From Echinicola shivajiensis (lineage in GTDB: Bacteria; Bacteroidota; Bacteroidia; Cytophagales; Cyclobacteriaceae), in NCBI RefSeq assembly GCF_018642165.1, contig NZ_JAHHZM010000017.1, positions 1-64,000 on the forward strand: a stretch of 64,000 bases of DNA. Reading direction: 5' to 3'. Positions 26,934 through 35,692 of the stretch are shown in pieces; within the stretch, counting starts at the first letter, position 1; each line of letters begins with the position of its first letter. The notes beneath the pieces were generated by a model, which worked only from the letters and a program-made list of their open reading frames with translations, did not search any database and was not told where the DNA came from. Both the position numbers and the translations under genes were made by a program.

Positions 26934-27290
26934 ATGCAAGAAAAGATAAAAGTATATGGTATCAAGAATTGCGATACAATGAAGAAGACTTTTAAGTTAT
27001 TGGAAGAAAATGGGATGGAATATGATTTTCATGATTATAAAAAAGAGCAACCAACAGCTGAACTTTTAGAGTCCTTTCTTTCCGAGGTTCCTTTGGAAGT
27101 TTTGTTGAATAAACGGGGAACTACCTATAGAAAGCTGAGTGATGATGAAAAAGCACAAGCGGAAACAGCGTCAACTGCTATCCCTTTACTGGCAAAAAAT
27201 AGTAGCATGATAAAAAGACCAGTAATGATTTTTCCTGATGGGGATATTCAGGCAGGCTTTAAAAAAGATGAAATATTGAATAAAAAATAA
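26934..27290 (+). CDS. YffB/Spx/ArsC-family thioredoxin-fold protein
   Basis: A protein of 118 residues. The N-terminal VYGIKNCDTMKKTFKLLEENG carries a single active-site-type Cys, as in YffB. LLNKRGTTYRKL and KRPVMIFPDG follow the ArsC/YffB pattern. Family members are thiol-linked reductases or regulators. True arsenate reductases share the fold, but no ars genes are present here. It shares a bidirectional terminator with the converging NlpE-like gene. Confidence 0.87.
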   Translation: MQEKIKVYGIKNCDTMKKTFKLLEENGMEYDFHDYKKEQPTAELLESFLSEVPLEVLLNKRGTTYRKLSDDEKAQAETASTAIPLLAKNSSMIKRPVMIFPDGDIQAGFKKDEILNKK

Positions 27291-27312
27291 AACCTGGCTA
27301 GCCAGGTTTTAT
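27287..27312. terminator. Bidirectional terminator between convergent genes
   Basis: A nearly uninterrupted palindrome centred on CTAG, with ATAAAACCTGGC paired to GCCAGGTTTTAT. It overlaps both stop codons and is flanked by A/T runs on both sides. Confidence 0.88.
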
Positions 27313-27800
27313 TTTTGCGTCAAAGTGTAATTCAAGTCCGATTCGATTTTATTTTTGTTTCGATCTAAGAGTGTAAAATGAATGCCGTCTTTTTCTTGAA
27401 GAAAGGTTTTGAACTGCTGATCATTCTCATCAATTAAGCTAACTAGCATTGCTCCGGGATCTCCTTCCATGCCATAGCTCACTTCGTAGGTGCCACTGGT
27501 TTCGAAAGTTCTGTCACCCTCCGGAGTTCCTAGATAAGTTTCTTTTAGCTTGAATTCTCTTGTTACCTCATCAGGGTTGTTTTCAAGCTGCAGGACCATT
27601 TTGATGCCCTCACAGTCAGCACAGGGAATGGTACCTTCGTAGGTGTACCAAGTAGAGGTTTTTTGCTCTAAAATCTTATCAGCAGTAGAGGAAGGTGTTA
27701 CACTACTAGTTTCTTGATTAGCAGTTTCATTGGCAGGCTGATCACAGGCAATGGTCAGGCTAAATAGCGAGGCAAGACCAAGTAGATAGAAACTTTTCAT
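27309..27800 (-). CDS. NlpE-like lipoprotein
   Basis: A protein of 163 residues with a signal peptide and lipobox cysteine (LTIAC) followed by a Ser/Thr/Asn-rich linker. The NlpE N-terminal domain motif YEGTIPCADCEGI has the CxxC that binds copper or senses envelope stress in E. coli NlpE. The C-terminal OB-like domain of E. coli NlpE is absent. It lies 7 bases after tdh and so may be cotranscribed with it. Confidence 0.82.
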   Translation of the reverse strand: MKSFYLLGLASLFSLTIACDQPANETANQETSSVTPSSTADKILEQKTSTWYTYEGTIPCADCEGIKMVLQLENNPDEVTREFKLKETYLGTPEGDRTFETSGTYEVSYGMEGDPGAMLVSLIDENDQQFKTFLQEKDGIHFTLLDRNKNKIESDLNYTLTQK

Positions 27801-27807
27801 CTGGTTG

Positions 27808-28764
27808 TTATTTAAAGTTGACTAAATACTCTGGTAAGTTAGTCAAAATATCCTTTGTCATTTCTTCTAAACCATAGGAATGTTTCCATCCCCAATCTCG
27901 TTGAGCGGCACTATCATCAATGCTGTCAGGCCAGCTGTCAGCTATGTTTTGTCTAAAGTCAGGATTGTAACTTATATCAAATTTTGCTCCTTGGCCAATG
28001 ATACAATCATATAGTTCTTTCGGGTTAAAACTGATTCCTCCAAGGTTGTAGCTAGACCTGATTTTGATGTTTTCAGCGGGAGCATGCATTAGATCAAGGG
28101 TGGCTTTGATCGCATCTGGCATATACATCATCGGAAGATAGGTGTCTTCTTTCAAGAAACACTCAAAATTTTCTCCTTCTATGGCTTTATGGAAGATATC
28201 CACGGCATAGTCGGTAGTACCACCTCCAGGCAATGATTTATAGCCAATCAGACCAGGGTATCTAATGCTTCTTACATCAACATTGTATTTCTGAAAGTAG
28301 TATTCACACCATCTTTCTCCTGCCTGTTTTGAAATGCCATAGACCGTATTGGGATCCATTACGCAATGTTGAGGAGTGTTTTGAAGAGGGGTGTTTGGAC
28401 CAAAAACAGCAATTGAAGATGGCCAGTAGATTTTATTTAGCTTTTGCTCTCTTGCCAGCTCTAAAATAGACAACAAGCTTTCTATATTTAGCTGCCATGC
28501 AAAAAGAGGATTTTTTTCGCTAGTGGCCGAAAGGATGGCCGCGAGATGATAAATCTGTGTGATCTTCTCGCTCTTAACAATTTTTGCCAAGCCATCTCGA
28601 TCCATCACATCGAGGGAGGCAAAGTTGCAATAATCAAATTTGTGCGCTACTGCCTCGTTGATATCTGTGGCGAAGATGTTCTCTCCACCATATATACCTG
28701 CTAATGCTTGGGTAAGTTCTGAGCCCAACTGTCCGGCTGCTCCGGTAATTAATATTCTTTCCAT
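27808..28764 (-). CDS. tdh: L-threonine 3-dehydrogenase, SDR (epimerase-like) type
   Basis: Oxidises L-threonine to 2-amino-3-oxobutyrate with NAD. It has 318 residues. The N-terminal ITGAAGQLGSEL is the Rossmann dinucleotide motif, and the catalytic YxxxK appears as TVYGISKQAG. It belongs to the extended SDR family rather than the zinc-dependent Tdh. The assignment as threonine dehydrogenase is strengthened by the divergent kbl gene, which uses its product. Confidence 0.93.
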   Translation of the reverse strand: MERILITGAAGQLGSELTQALAGIYGGENIFATDINEAVAHKFDYCNFASLDVMDRDGLAKIVKSEKITQIYHLAAILSATSEKNPLFAWQLNIESLLSILELAREQKLNKIYWPSSIAVFGPNTPLQNTPQHCVMDPNTVYGISKQAGERWCEYYFQKYNVDVRSIRYPGLIGYKSLPGGGTTDYAVDIFHKAIEGENFECFLKEDTYLPMMYMPDAIKATLDLMHAPAENIKIRSSYNLGGISFNPKELYDCIIGQGAKFDISYNPDFRQNIADSWPDSIDDSAAQRDWGWKHSYGLEEMTKDILTNLPEYLVNFK

Positions 28765-28778
28765 AATATTCCTGAGCG

Positions 28779-28855
28779 AAGCTAAATCATTTTAGCTTAA
28801 TCTCTTTTAACGTTTAGGGTTTATATTGGTGTAAAATTAATAAATTCAATTTTAC
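28779..28855. promoter_or_regulatory. Two dyads in the tdh/kbl divergent control region
   Basis: AAGCTAAA/TTTAGCTT (28779-28798, 4-base loop) lies 15 bases before tdh. GTAAAATT/AATTTTAC (28831-28855) lies about 80 bases before kbl. Both are candidate operator sites for shared control of threonine breakdown. No regulator is identified. Confidence 0.35.
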
Positions 28856-28932
28856 CATTTATAAATTATTTCAATTACATTTAGACGAAAGATTTCTCAA
28901 AGTAATAAATAGAATTTAAATCCAAATAAAAA

Positions 28933-30129
28933 ATGTACGAAAGTTTGAAGGAGAAATTAGGAAAGGAACTGAAAGAAATTAAAGATTCAGGACTCTATAA
29001 GACTGAAAGAATCATTACTTCCCCACAGGGAGCTGAAATTTCCACAGAAGATGGAAAGCAGGTTTTGAATTTTTGTGCCAATAATTATCTGGGGCTTTCC
29101 AGTCATCCAAAAGTGATTCAAGCGGCCAAGGATGCTATTGATAGTCATGGTTATGGCATGTCTTCAGTACGCTTCATTTGTGGTACCCAAGACATCCACA
29201 AAGAACTGGAAAAGAAGATCAGTGAGTTTTTGGGTACCGAAGATACCATTCTCTATGCCGCTGCATTTGATGCTAATGGTGGTGTTTTTGAGCCACTATT
29301 AGGTCCTGAGGATGCCATTATTTCAGATGCCCTGAACCATGCCTCAATTATTGACGGTGTTAGGTTATGTAAGGCCATGCGTTTTAGATATAAGCATAAT
29401 GATATGGCTGATCTGGAAGAGCAACTTAAAGCGGCTAATGAAAAAGGAGCGAAGCAAAAAATAATTGTAACTGATGGGGCCTTCTCTATGGATGGTACCA
29501 TTGCTCAAATGGACAAGATTGTTGAATTGGCCCAGAAGTATGGCGCAATCGTTATGTCTGATGAATGTCACTCAACCGGTTTTATTGGTAAGACGGGTAG
29601 AGGTGTGCATGAATTAAAAGGTGTGATGGGTAAGATGGATATCATTACTGGTACGCTAGGTAAGGCTCTTGGAGGGGCTTCTGGTGGATTTACATCTGGA
29701 AGAAAAGAAATCATAGATATTCTTAGACAAAGATCAAGACCATATTTGTTCTCCAATACTTTGGCGCCGTCAATTACAGGGGCTTCGATAGCTGTATTTG
29801 ATCTGCTTAGCAGCACAACTGAGCTAAGGGACAAGTTGGAGGAGAATACCCAGTATTTTAGAGAAAAAATGACCGAGGCAGGTTTTGACATAAAACCAGG
29901 TGTACACCCTATTGTTCCGATCATGTTGTATGATGCGGTATTGTCTCAGAAGATGGCGGAAAAGCTATTGGAAAGGGGAGTTTATGTAATAGGCTTCTAT
30001 TACCCTGTGGTACCGAAAGGCCAGGCAAGAATCAGGGTTCAGATTTCTGCAGCTCACGAGAGAGAGCATTTAGATAAAGCCATTGAGGCATTTGTTGCCG
30101 TTGGAAAAGAATTGGATGTGATCAAGTAA
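28933..30129 (+). CDS. kbl: Glycine C-acetyltransferase (2-amino-3-ketobutyrate CoA ligase)
   Basis: A PLP enzyme that cleaves 2-amino-3-oxobutyrate with CoA to glycine and acetyl-CoA. It has 398 residues, as expected. The PLP Lys lies in [25 protein letters not shown] and [11 protein letters not shown] are alpha-oxoamine synthase hallmarks. Together with tdh on the opposite strand it forms the complete threonine-to-glycine route. Confidence 0.97.
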   Translation: MYESLKEKLGKELKEIKDSGLYKTERIITSPQGAEISTEDGKQVLNFCANNYLGLSSHPKVIQAAKDAIDSHGYGMSSVRFICGTQDIHKELEKKISEFLGTEDTILYAAAFDANGGVFEPLLGPEDAIISDALNHASIIDGVRLCKAMRFRYKHNDMADLEEQLKAANEKGAKQKIIVTDGAFSMDGTIAQMDKIVELAQKYGAIVMSDECHSTGFIGKTGRGVHELKGVMGKMDIITGTLGKALGGASGGFTSGRKEIIDILRQRSRPYLFSNTLAPSITGASIAVFDLLSSTTELRDKLEENTQYFREKMTEAGFDIKPGVHPIVPIMLYDAVLSQKMAEKLLERGVYVIGFYYPVVPKGQARIRVQISAAHEREHLDKAIEAFVAVGKELDVIK

Positions 30130-30133
30130 TAAT

Positions 30134-30168
30134 AAAAAAGCAGCCTATTTTAATAGGCTGCTTTTTTA
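30134..30168. terminator. Bidirectional terminator between kbl and cdaA
   Basis: A 16-bp perfect stem, with AAAAAAGCAGCCTATT (30134-30149) paired to 30152-30167 around a 2-base centre. A-runs and T-runs on both flanks serve both convergent genes. Confidence 0.92.
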
Positions 30169-31032
30169 TGCTTCAGCTGTGCGCTGTTTGAATTTTTTGT
30201 TTTCAAAAGGGCTGATATATTCAAATTTGTCATCAATATCAGTTCCTGTCAAATAAGCATTGATCATTTCTCTTACTTCTTGAAAAGAAAGATTGTGAAG
30301 TATATTGCCATTTTTGGCCATTGAAACCTGGCCAGTCTCTTCAGATACAATCAATACTAATGTATCAGTGGCTTCAGACATTCCTATTGCTGCCCGGTGC
30401 CTCAACCCAAAATGAGCAGGAAGCTCCTTCTCTGTTACTGGCAAAATACAACGGGCAGCTTTTACCTTTCCGTTATAGATGATGGCAGCACCATCGTGCA
30501 ATGGGCTGTATTTGTTAAAGATGGAAATCAATAATCGTTTGGATACCACGGCGTCGATAAGGTCCCCACTATCTGCGTAGAATTTTAGCTCTGAATTTTT
30601 AGAAATTACTATGAGTGCTCCGGTACTTGTTCCTGCCAAAGACTTGGAAGCCTCAATGATCGGAGTAATATTAAAAGCCATGGTTTCCTTTTTTCTCCAG
30701 AATAGCAATTCCTGCAGTACATTTTCATTGGATAAGATGGAGGTCTTGCCAATGATCAACAGGAATTTTCTGATTTCAGGGGCAAAGAGGATAATAGCGG
30801 CAATTACCCCAACTCCCATGAACTGACCTAGAATGATGGAGAGTAATTCCATTTTGGCAGCATTGACCACTAAGTAAACCAGATAAAGAGATAGGAAACC
30901 CAAAAATATTTTAATCGCAACACTTCCCCGCATCAACTTATAGACTTGATAGATCAGCACGCTGACTAAGGTTATGTCTATAATGTTGACGATAGATACG
31001 TCTAAAAAACCTATTTTAAATAGTAAGTTCAA
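30166..31032 (-). CDS. cdaA: Diadenylate cyclase CdaA
   Basis: Makes cyclic di-AMP from two ATP. It has 288 residues. Three membrane helices lie in the first 90 residues, then the DAC domain with the catalytic DGA (180-182) and RHR (211-213) motifs. It begins with TTG at 31032, overlapping the folP stop as TTGA. No alternative ATG keeps the first membrane helix. In Bacteroidota folP followed by a diadenylate cyclase is a recurrent arrangement. The usual Firmicutes partners (cdaR, glmM) are absent here. Confidence 0.93.
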   Translation of the reverse strand: MNLLFKIGFLDVSIVNIIDITLVSVLIYQVYKLMRGSVAIKIFLGFLSLYLVYLVVNAAKMELLSIILGQFMGVGVIAAIILFAPEIRKFLLIIGKTSILSNENVLQELLFWRKKETMAFNITPIIEASKSLAGTSTGALIVISKNSELKFYADSGDLIDAVVSKRLLISIFNKYSPLHDGAAIIYNGKVKAARCILPVTEKELPAHFGLRHRAAIGMSEATDTLVLIVSEETGQVSMAKNGNILHNLSFQEVREMINAYLTGTDIDDKFEYISPFENKKFKQRTAEA

Positions 31033-31913
31033 GGGTAAATGTTTTTATATAATCTTATAGTCTCTTTAGCTTCTTTTACATCATGTACTCTTAGGATCTT
31101 TGCACCATTAATCAGGGCCGCCATGTTAAGGGCTGTTGTTCCGTTTAAGGCTTCTTCAGGAGCAATCTCTAAAGTTTTATAAATCATAGATTTTCTAGAG
31201 ACTCCTGCTAATATAGGGCTTTTAATAGACTTAAAATAAGATAAGTTTTTAAGAATCCTATAATTTTGCTCGATAGTTTTGGCAAAGCCAAAGCCAGGGT
31301 CAATGATGATGTCATGTATACCAGCTTCCCGGCATTGGTTTATCTTTTCACTAAAAAAAAGTAAAACTTCCTTTTCAATATTATTATACTCCGTTTTGCT
31401 CTGCATAGTTTCAGGATTTCCCCTCATATGCATACATATATAAGGAATTTTTAATTTCCCCACCGTCGGAATCATATTTGGGTCAAGTTCTCCTCCAGAA
31501 ATATCATTGATAATATCAGCTCCTGACTCTACTGCAGCTTTTGCTACTTCGTGTCTAAAAGTATCTACCGAGATTAGAATATCCGGGAATCGCTTTTTAA
31601 TAATACTTATACTCGGAATGACTCTTTGGATCTCCTCTTCGGTGCTAATGTTTACTGCACCTGGCCTACTGCTGTAGCCTCCAATGTCCAGAATGGCAGC
31701 GCCATCCAAAATCATTTTTTCTGCTTGAGCTGAGATTTGGGGTTCACTTTGACCGATTCTGCTATCTGCATAAAAAGAGTCGGGTGTCATGTTTAGAATT
31801 CCCATTACACAAGGATCTTCCAGTATTAGGAGCTTTCCTTTGATTTGAAGTGTTATTTTTGAGGGAAATAATTTATCTTCGATTTCTAAAGAAGACTTTG
31901 GAATATCTTTCAT
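31029..31913 (-). CDS. folP: Dihydropteroate synthase
   Basis: Condenses p-aminobenzoate with dihydropterin pyrophosphate in folate synthesis, the sulfonamide target. It has 294 residues from ATG 31913. GILNMTPDSFY, DIGGYSSRPGA, DIINDISGG, CMHMRG, DPGFGFAK and GVSRKS appear in family order. A longer reading to 32174 is just antisense to the DUF1599 gene and is rejected. It overlaps cdaA by 4 bases. Confidence 0.96.
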   Translation of the reverse strand: MKDIPKSSLEIEDKLFPSKITLQIKGKLLILEDPCVMGILNMTPDSFYADSRIGQSEPQISAQAEKMILDGAAILDIGGYSSRPGAVNISTEEEIQRVIPSISIIKKRFPDILISVDTFRHEVAKAAVESGADIINDISGGELDPNMIPTVGKLKIPYICMHMRGNPETMQSKTEYNNIEKEVLLFFSEKINQCREAGIHDIIIDPGFGFAKTIEQNYRILKNLSYFKSIKSPILAGVSRKSMIYKTLEIAPEEALNGTTALNMAALINGAKILRVHDVKEAKETIRLYKNIYP

Positions 31914-31928
31914 TAAATCAATATTGCT

Positions 31929-32480
31929 TTGAAAACGCAAACAGTAGGCGAATATAATCAAGTTATCACCCTTTGTAAAGAACTTTTTAAGAAGAAAACG
32001 ATAGATTACGGAACAGCCTGGAGAATACTTCGTCTGCCCTCTATTACAGATCAGATATTCATCAAGGCTCAGAGAATCCGTTCCATTCAGGAGAAAGGTA
32101 CACAGATGGTTAATGATCCTATTCAAGATGAATTTATAGGAATCATCAACTATTGTATCATTGCACTTATCCAATTGGATTTAAAGGATGACGAGCGGCT
32201 TGAACTGAGTTATGAGGAGTTACAGCCCCTATATGAAAAGTGGGTTGATGCTACCCGATCCCTTTTGGAAAATAAAAACCATGATTATGGGGAAGCTTGG
32301 AGAGATATGCGTGTTTCCTCTATAACTGATATTATCTTGATGAAATTATACCGGGTAAAACAAATTGAGGATAATCAAGGCAAAACCTTGGCTTCAGAGG
32401 GAGTGGATGCCAATTATCAAGATATGATTAACTATTCAGTTTTTTGTTTGATCAAGCTAAAGGAAGCGCAAAATGCTTAA
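31929..32480 (+). CDS. DUF1599 protein
   Basis: A protein of 183 residues made of two similar halves. KKKTIDYGTAWRILRLPSITD in the first and ENKNHDYGEAWRDMRVSSITD in the second show an internal duplication. DUF1599 is a Bacteroidota family of unknown role. The start is TTG at 31929, as an in-frame stop lies at 31914 and no ATG intervenes. Only 15 bases separate it from the divergent folP start. It overlaps the next gene by 8 bases and probably heads a three-gene operon with aroK. Confidence 0.88.
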   Translation: MKTQTVGEYNQVITLCKELFKKKTIDYGTAWRILRLPSITDQIFIKAQRIRSIQEKGTQMVNDPIQDEFIGIINYCIIALIQLDLKDDERLELSYEELQPLYEKWVDATRSLLENKNHDYGEAWRDMRVSSITDIILMKLYRVKQIEDNQGKTLASEGVDANYQDMINYSVFCLIKLKEAQNA

Positions 32481-33570
32481 AAAATTGATATTGAATTTGT
32501 TCCGCTTTTTAGTAGGGGGGCTGTTTATTTTTTCGGGACTTATAAAGGTAAATGACCCCGTAGGGACTTCAATCAAACTAAAGGAGTATTTTGAGGTTTT
32601 TTCTCATGATATAGCTTCCTTCTTCAAGGTTTTTATGCCTTTTTCACTTCCAATTGCTGTTTTTTTGATTGTGTTGGAAGTGGTTTTGGGAGTGATGCTA
32701 ATTTTTAATTTTAAGAAAAACCTAACAGTAAACCTGTTATTGCTGCTTATTGTTTTCTTTACGTTTTTGACTTTTTATTCTGCTTTTTTTAATAAAGTGA
32801 CAGACTGTGGTTGTTTTGGGGATGCAATCAAACTGACTCCTTGGCAATCATTTTATAAAGATATTGTTCTATTGGTCTTGATAGGGGTATTGTTCCTGTA
32901 TAAGAAAGAGCTGACAGATAGCAATGGATTGGGCGCAAAAACAGCTGTTGTCATTAGTTTGTTAGCTTCTTTGCTTATATCTATTTATGCTATTAGGAAC
33001 TTGCCAATTATTGATTTTAGAGCGTATAAGGAAGGGGTGAATATACCTCTAGCGATGCAGCCCTCTGGGACATTAGAATACCGTTATATCATGACTAAGA
33101 ACGGTGAGGAAGTTGTTTTGGATGAGTATCCTACGGATGAAAGCTATGAGTTTGTAGATATGCAGCTTAAAAACCCGGAATTCTTACCAAAGATCTCAGA
33201 CTTTGCTATATGGAATGATGATGGCGATTTTACCGATTTGGTGCTTGAGGGGAATAAAGTTTTGATTTTATTCAATAGCCTTGAGAAAATTGACAGAGAC
33301 AAGTTGGAGATGATTAGCCCTTTGGTTCAGGAATTAAAGGGAGATATAGAGGTGGTAATCATTACAGCAAGCTCAGCTGAAGAGATGGAGCTTCTTATGA
33401 AGGAAAAATCCTGGGATGTCCCCTACTACTACGGGGATGCTACCGTCGTAAAAACGATGATCCGTTCAAATCCCGGCATAATGCTGATCCAAGATGGAAC
33501 TATATTAAAGAAATATCATATCAATAATACTCCTCATCCAGAGGACGTGAAAAGTTTATTCACCCAATGA
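32473..33570 (+). CDS. BT_3928-family membrane protein (DoxX/MauE-like plus thioredoxin-like domain)
   Basis: A protein of 365 residues. The first about 190 contain four to five membrane helices of the DoxX/MauE type with a DCGCFGD motif, a Cys pair that suggests disulfide chemistry. The C-terminal part (about 250-365) resembles a thioredoxin fold that lacks a CxxC. The exact role is unknown. It overlaps both neighbours (8 and 4 bases), so it is tightly coupled to DUF1599 and aroK. Confidence 0.85.
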   Translation: MLKKLILNLFRFLVGGLFIFSGLIKVNDPVGTSIKLKEYFEVFSHDIASFFKVFMPFSLPIAVFLIVLEVVLGVMLIFNFKKNLTVNLLLLLIVFFTFLTFYSAFFNKVTDCGCFGDAIKLTPWQSFYKDIVLLVLIGVLFLYKKELTDSNGLGAKTAVVISLLASLLISIYAIRNLPIIDFRAYKEGVNIPLAMQPSGTLEYRYIMTKNGEEVVLDEYPTDESYEFVDMQLKNPEFLPKISDFAIWNDDGDFTDLVLEGNKVLILFNSLEKIDRDKLEMISPLVQELKGDIEVVIITASSAEEMELLMKEKSWDVPYYYGDATVVKTMIRSNPGIMLIQDGTILKKYHINNTPHPEDVKSLFTQ

Positions 33571-34097
33571 AGGAACATTCAAAGATCATTCTAATAGGTA
33601 TGCCAGGCTCTGGAAAATCAACCCTTGGCAAAATATTGGCGAAACAATTAAATTTTGATTTTTATGATCTTGATGAGGAAATCGTTAAGTCAGAAGGAAT
33701 GGAGATACCTAAGATTTTCCTTACAAAAGGAGAGGGGTATTTCCGGAGATTGGAAACAAGGGTTTTAAGTGCTATTTTGGATAAAGAGGATTCCTTTTTA
33801 CTTTCCACAGGTGGTGGAGCTCCATGTTATAATGATAATTTGGAACGTATCAATCAAAAGGGAATTTCTGTTTATTTGGAAGTAGGTGTTAATGAACTCT
33901 TGCAGCGTTTGACTAAAAATGAGGCAGATAAGCGCCCTATGTTTCAGGGCTTGGATACCCCCGAAATCTCACAAAAGCTTCAGGATTTATTGACTGAAAG
34001 GGAAGAGTTTTATCAAAAGGCGAAAATAAAACTCAGTGGAGATGATATTACCACTGAGTTTCTGGTTTCTGAATTGATGACTTATTTTAGAAATTAA
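33567..34097 (+). CDS. aroK: Shikimate kinase
   Basis: Phosphorylates shikimate at O3 with ATP. It has 176 residues. Walker A is GMPGSGKST (11-19), the shikimate-binding segment is DLDEEIVKSEGM then FRRLE, STGGGAP is present and the lid Arg is in KRPMF. It is the only aro gene in the window away from the 47735-54140 block. Its last codons also encode a hairpin that appears to be the terminator of the converging porin gene, and the two coding regions overlap by 11 bases. Confidence 0.95.
   Translation: MKEHSKIILIGMPGSGKSTLGKILAKQLNFDFYDLDEEIVKSEGMEIPKIFLTKGEGYFRRLETRVLSAILDKEDSFLLSTGGGAPCYNDNLERINQKGISVYLEVGVNELLQRLTKNEADKRPMFQGLDTPEISQKLQDLLTEREEFYQKAKIKLSGDDITTEFLVSELMTYFRN
34023..34061 (-). 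terminator. Terminator of the FadL-like gene embedded in aroK
   Basis: AAACTCAGTGG (34029-34039) and CCACTGAGTTT (34051-34061) form an 11-bp perfect stem. On the minus strand it is followed by a T-rich run, 26 bases after the porin stop at 34087. It lies inside aroK codons. Confidence 0.75.
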
Positions 34098-35568
34098 ATC
34101 CTAAAGTAAGCATTCCTTTATTGCTTTTATTATCTATGGATAAAATGTCAGCACCAGGATATGGTGAATAATAGGTGTCGAACTGACTATGAACAAAGGC
34201 AAAGTCTACGTACATTTTAGCTAGTTTCACACCTATGCCACCTGTGTACTGGGCTTTGGTTCTGTCAAATTCAGTGTTTTTGTATGGATCGCCATAGAGT
34301 GCTGTGCCGGCTCTTAATCTTAGTATTTTTATCCTGTATTCTGCGCCAACTCTATAGTTCAGGACATTTCCTGCGGAATTATCAATTTCATCATTTGCTC
34401 CATCAAGCCTATAATCCGGTGATGAAAGGTGCATTGAACCATAGTTTAGATAATCAATATCCGCTGTAATAAATCCATTTTTATTGATAAAGAAAGCCGC
34501 ACCTGCACTTAATTTAGTCGGTGTTCTTAGGTTAATTACAGAGTAGTAAATGTCACTTTGTGCAAATTCTTGATTTTCAGGATTCCCCTCCAAATCGAAA
34601 AATTCTGCATTTATGTCAGCATCAAAATTCTCGTCGTATCTGTACCAGGTAGGAGAACTAAAAGAGACCCCTAAATTGATCTGGTCGATGGGTTTGTAGA
34701 TTAATCCAGCATTGAGGTTGATTCCTGTGCCATTATGCTGTAGGTTTTCTCTCAAAGAGTAATATAATGAGGTGTTGTCATTTCCATCAATAAATTCCTC
34801 GTTATAAGTTTTAAACGAAGAAAAATTAAATGAAGTAACACCTATTGATCCACCTAGGAACAGTTTGTTTTTATAATTGGTACCATATGCAAAGGTAATT
34901 TGGCTCAAGCTGCCCTCGTTTTCAATGAACTCATCTTGGAATGGGTAGATTGGATCAACAAAGTCGTCAGGCTCATAAGTGTAGTCAGAACGATAGAAAT
35001 TGTTGCCATTTTGACCAATTATGCCGACATCAAGAGGTAAACCAGCTGGATCTCCCACTGGTGGTGCCCCAAACTCGTTATAGTCATCCACATAATAATC
35101 CAAGAGAGAATTCAGGCCTTGAATATTGGAGAAGTAACCATAAGAATTGTTGAAATTACTGATCCTGTTGATGCTGATACCAAAGGAATGACCTCTCCAA
35201 TTGTCTCTGTTTAGTGGATCTTTCACAGTACTAAGTACTATACTCACGTTGGGAAGGGCAAAATTCCCTGTGTTATCTGATTGTTTTTGGTCTATGAAAC
35301 TAGAATTAGATTGCCAGTTTTCATAAGAAGGGGTTAAGCTAAACTCAGACTTTCTGAAGAAGCCTAAACCGGCTGGGTTGCCAGAGATATTGGAAATGTC
35401 ACCACCAAGTGCGAACTGGCTTCCGCCAAGTCCCATTATTCTTGCAGAGCCCGTCGCATTGAAATAACTGTAGCGTAATGCGTCATCAAAGGTTTGGGCT
35501 TTTGATAAATTGATGGATAAAACTCCTAAAAGGACTGAGCCTAAAATTGTCTTAATACTAATTCTCAT
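34087..35568 (-). CDS. OmpP1/FadL-family outer-membrane beta-barrel protein
   Basis: A protein of 493 residues. The signal peptide ends near NLSKAQ. The mature N-terminus TFDDALRYSYFNATGSARIMGLGGSQFALGGDISNISGNPAGL is the FadL-like plug region with the NPAGL motif. Repeated amphipathic strands and an aromatic C-terminus (LGFNF) follow. FadL proteins import hydrophobic molecules across the outer membrane. The cargo is unknown. It converges on aroK and overlaps it by 11 bases. Confidence 0.85.
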   Translation of the reverse strand: MRISIKTILGSVLLGVLSINLSKAQTFDDALRYSYFNATGSARIMGLGGSQFALGGDISNISGNPAGLGFFRKSEFSLTPSYENWQSNSSFIDQKQSDNTGNFALPNVSIVLSTVKDPLNRDNWRGHSFGISINRISNFNNSYGYFSNIQGLNSLLDYYVDDYNEFGAPPVGDPAGLPLDVGIIGQNGNNFYRSDYTYEPDDFVDPIYPFQDEFIENEGSLSQITFAYGTNYKNKLFLGGSIGVTSFNFSSFKTYNEEFIDGNDNTSLYYSLRENLQHNGTGINLNAGLIYKPIDQINLGVSFSSPTWYRYDENFDADINAEFFDLEGNPENQEFAQSDIYYSVINLRTPTKLSAGAAFFINKNGFITADIDYLNYGSMHLSSPDYRLDGANDEIDNSAGNVLNYRVGAEYRIKILRLRAGTALYGDPYKNTEFDRTKAQYTGGIGVKLAKMYVDFAFVHSQFDTYYSPYPGADILSIDNKSNKGMLTLGFNF

Positions 35569-35667
35569 AAATTTTTAAAATAGAAATCCCATCGGCCAAA
35601 TGACTGGCCATTAAGTTTTATTGTCAGGATACTCGAATATTTTAACGAAAGGGATAGAAAAAGTTGT

Positions 35668-35692
35668 AAAAAAAGGGGGATTAATTTCCCCC
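35668..35692 (-). terminator. Terminator of the Ser/Arg-rich lipoprotein gene
   Basis: GGGGGA (35675-35680) and TCCCCC (35687-35692) pair. On the minus strand a run of seven T follows. The loop contains the stop codon. Confidence 0.75.

Noticed and set aside
31914-32174. N-terminal extension of folP
   Set aside because: It is antisense to DUF1599 and has no similarity to dihydropteroate synthase. The family N-terminus fits the ATG at 31913.
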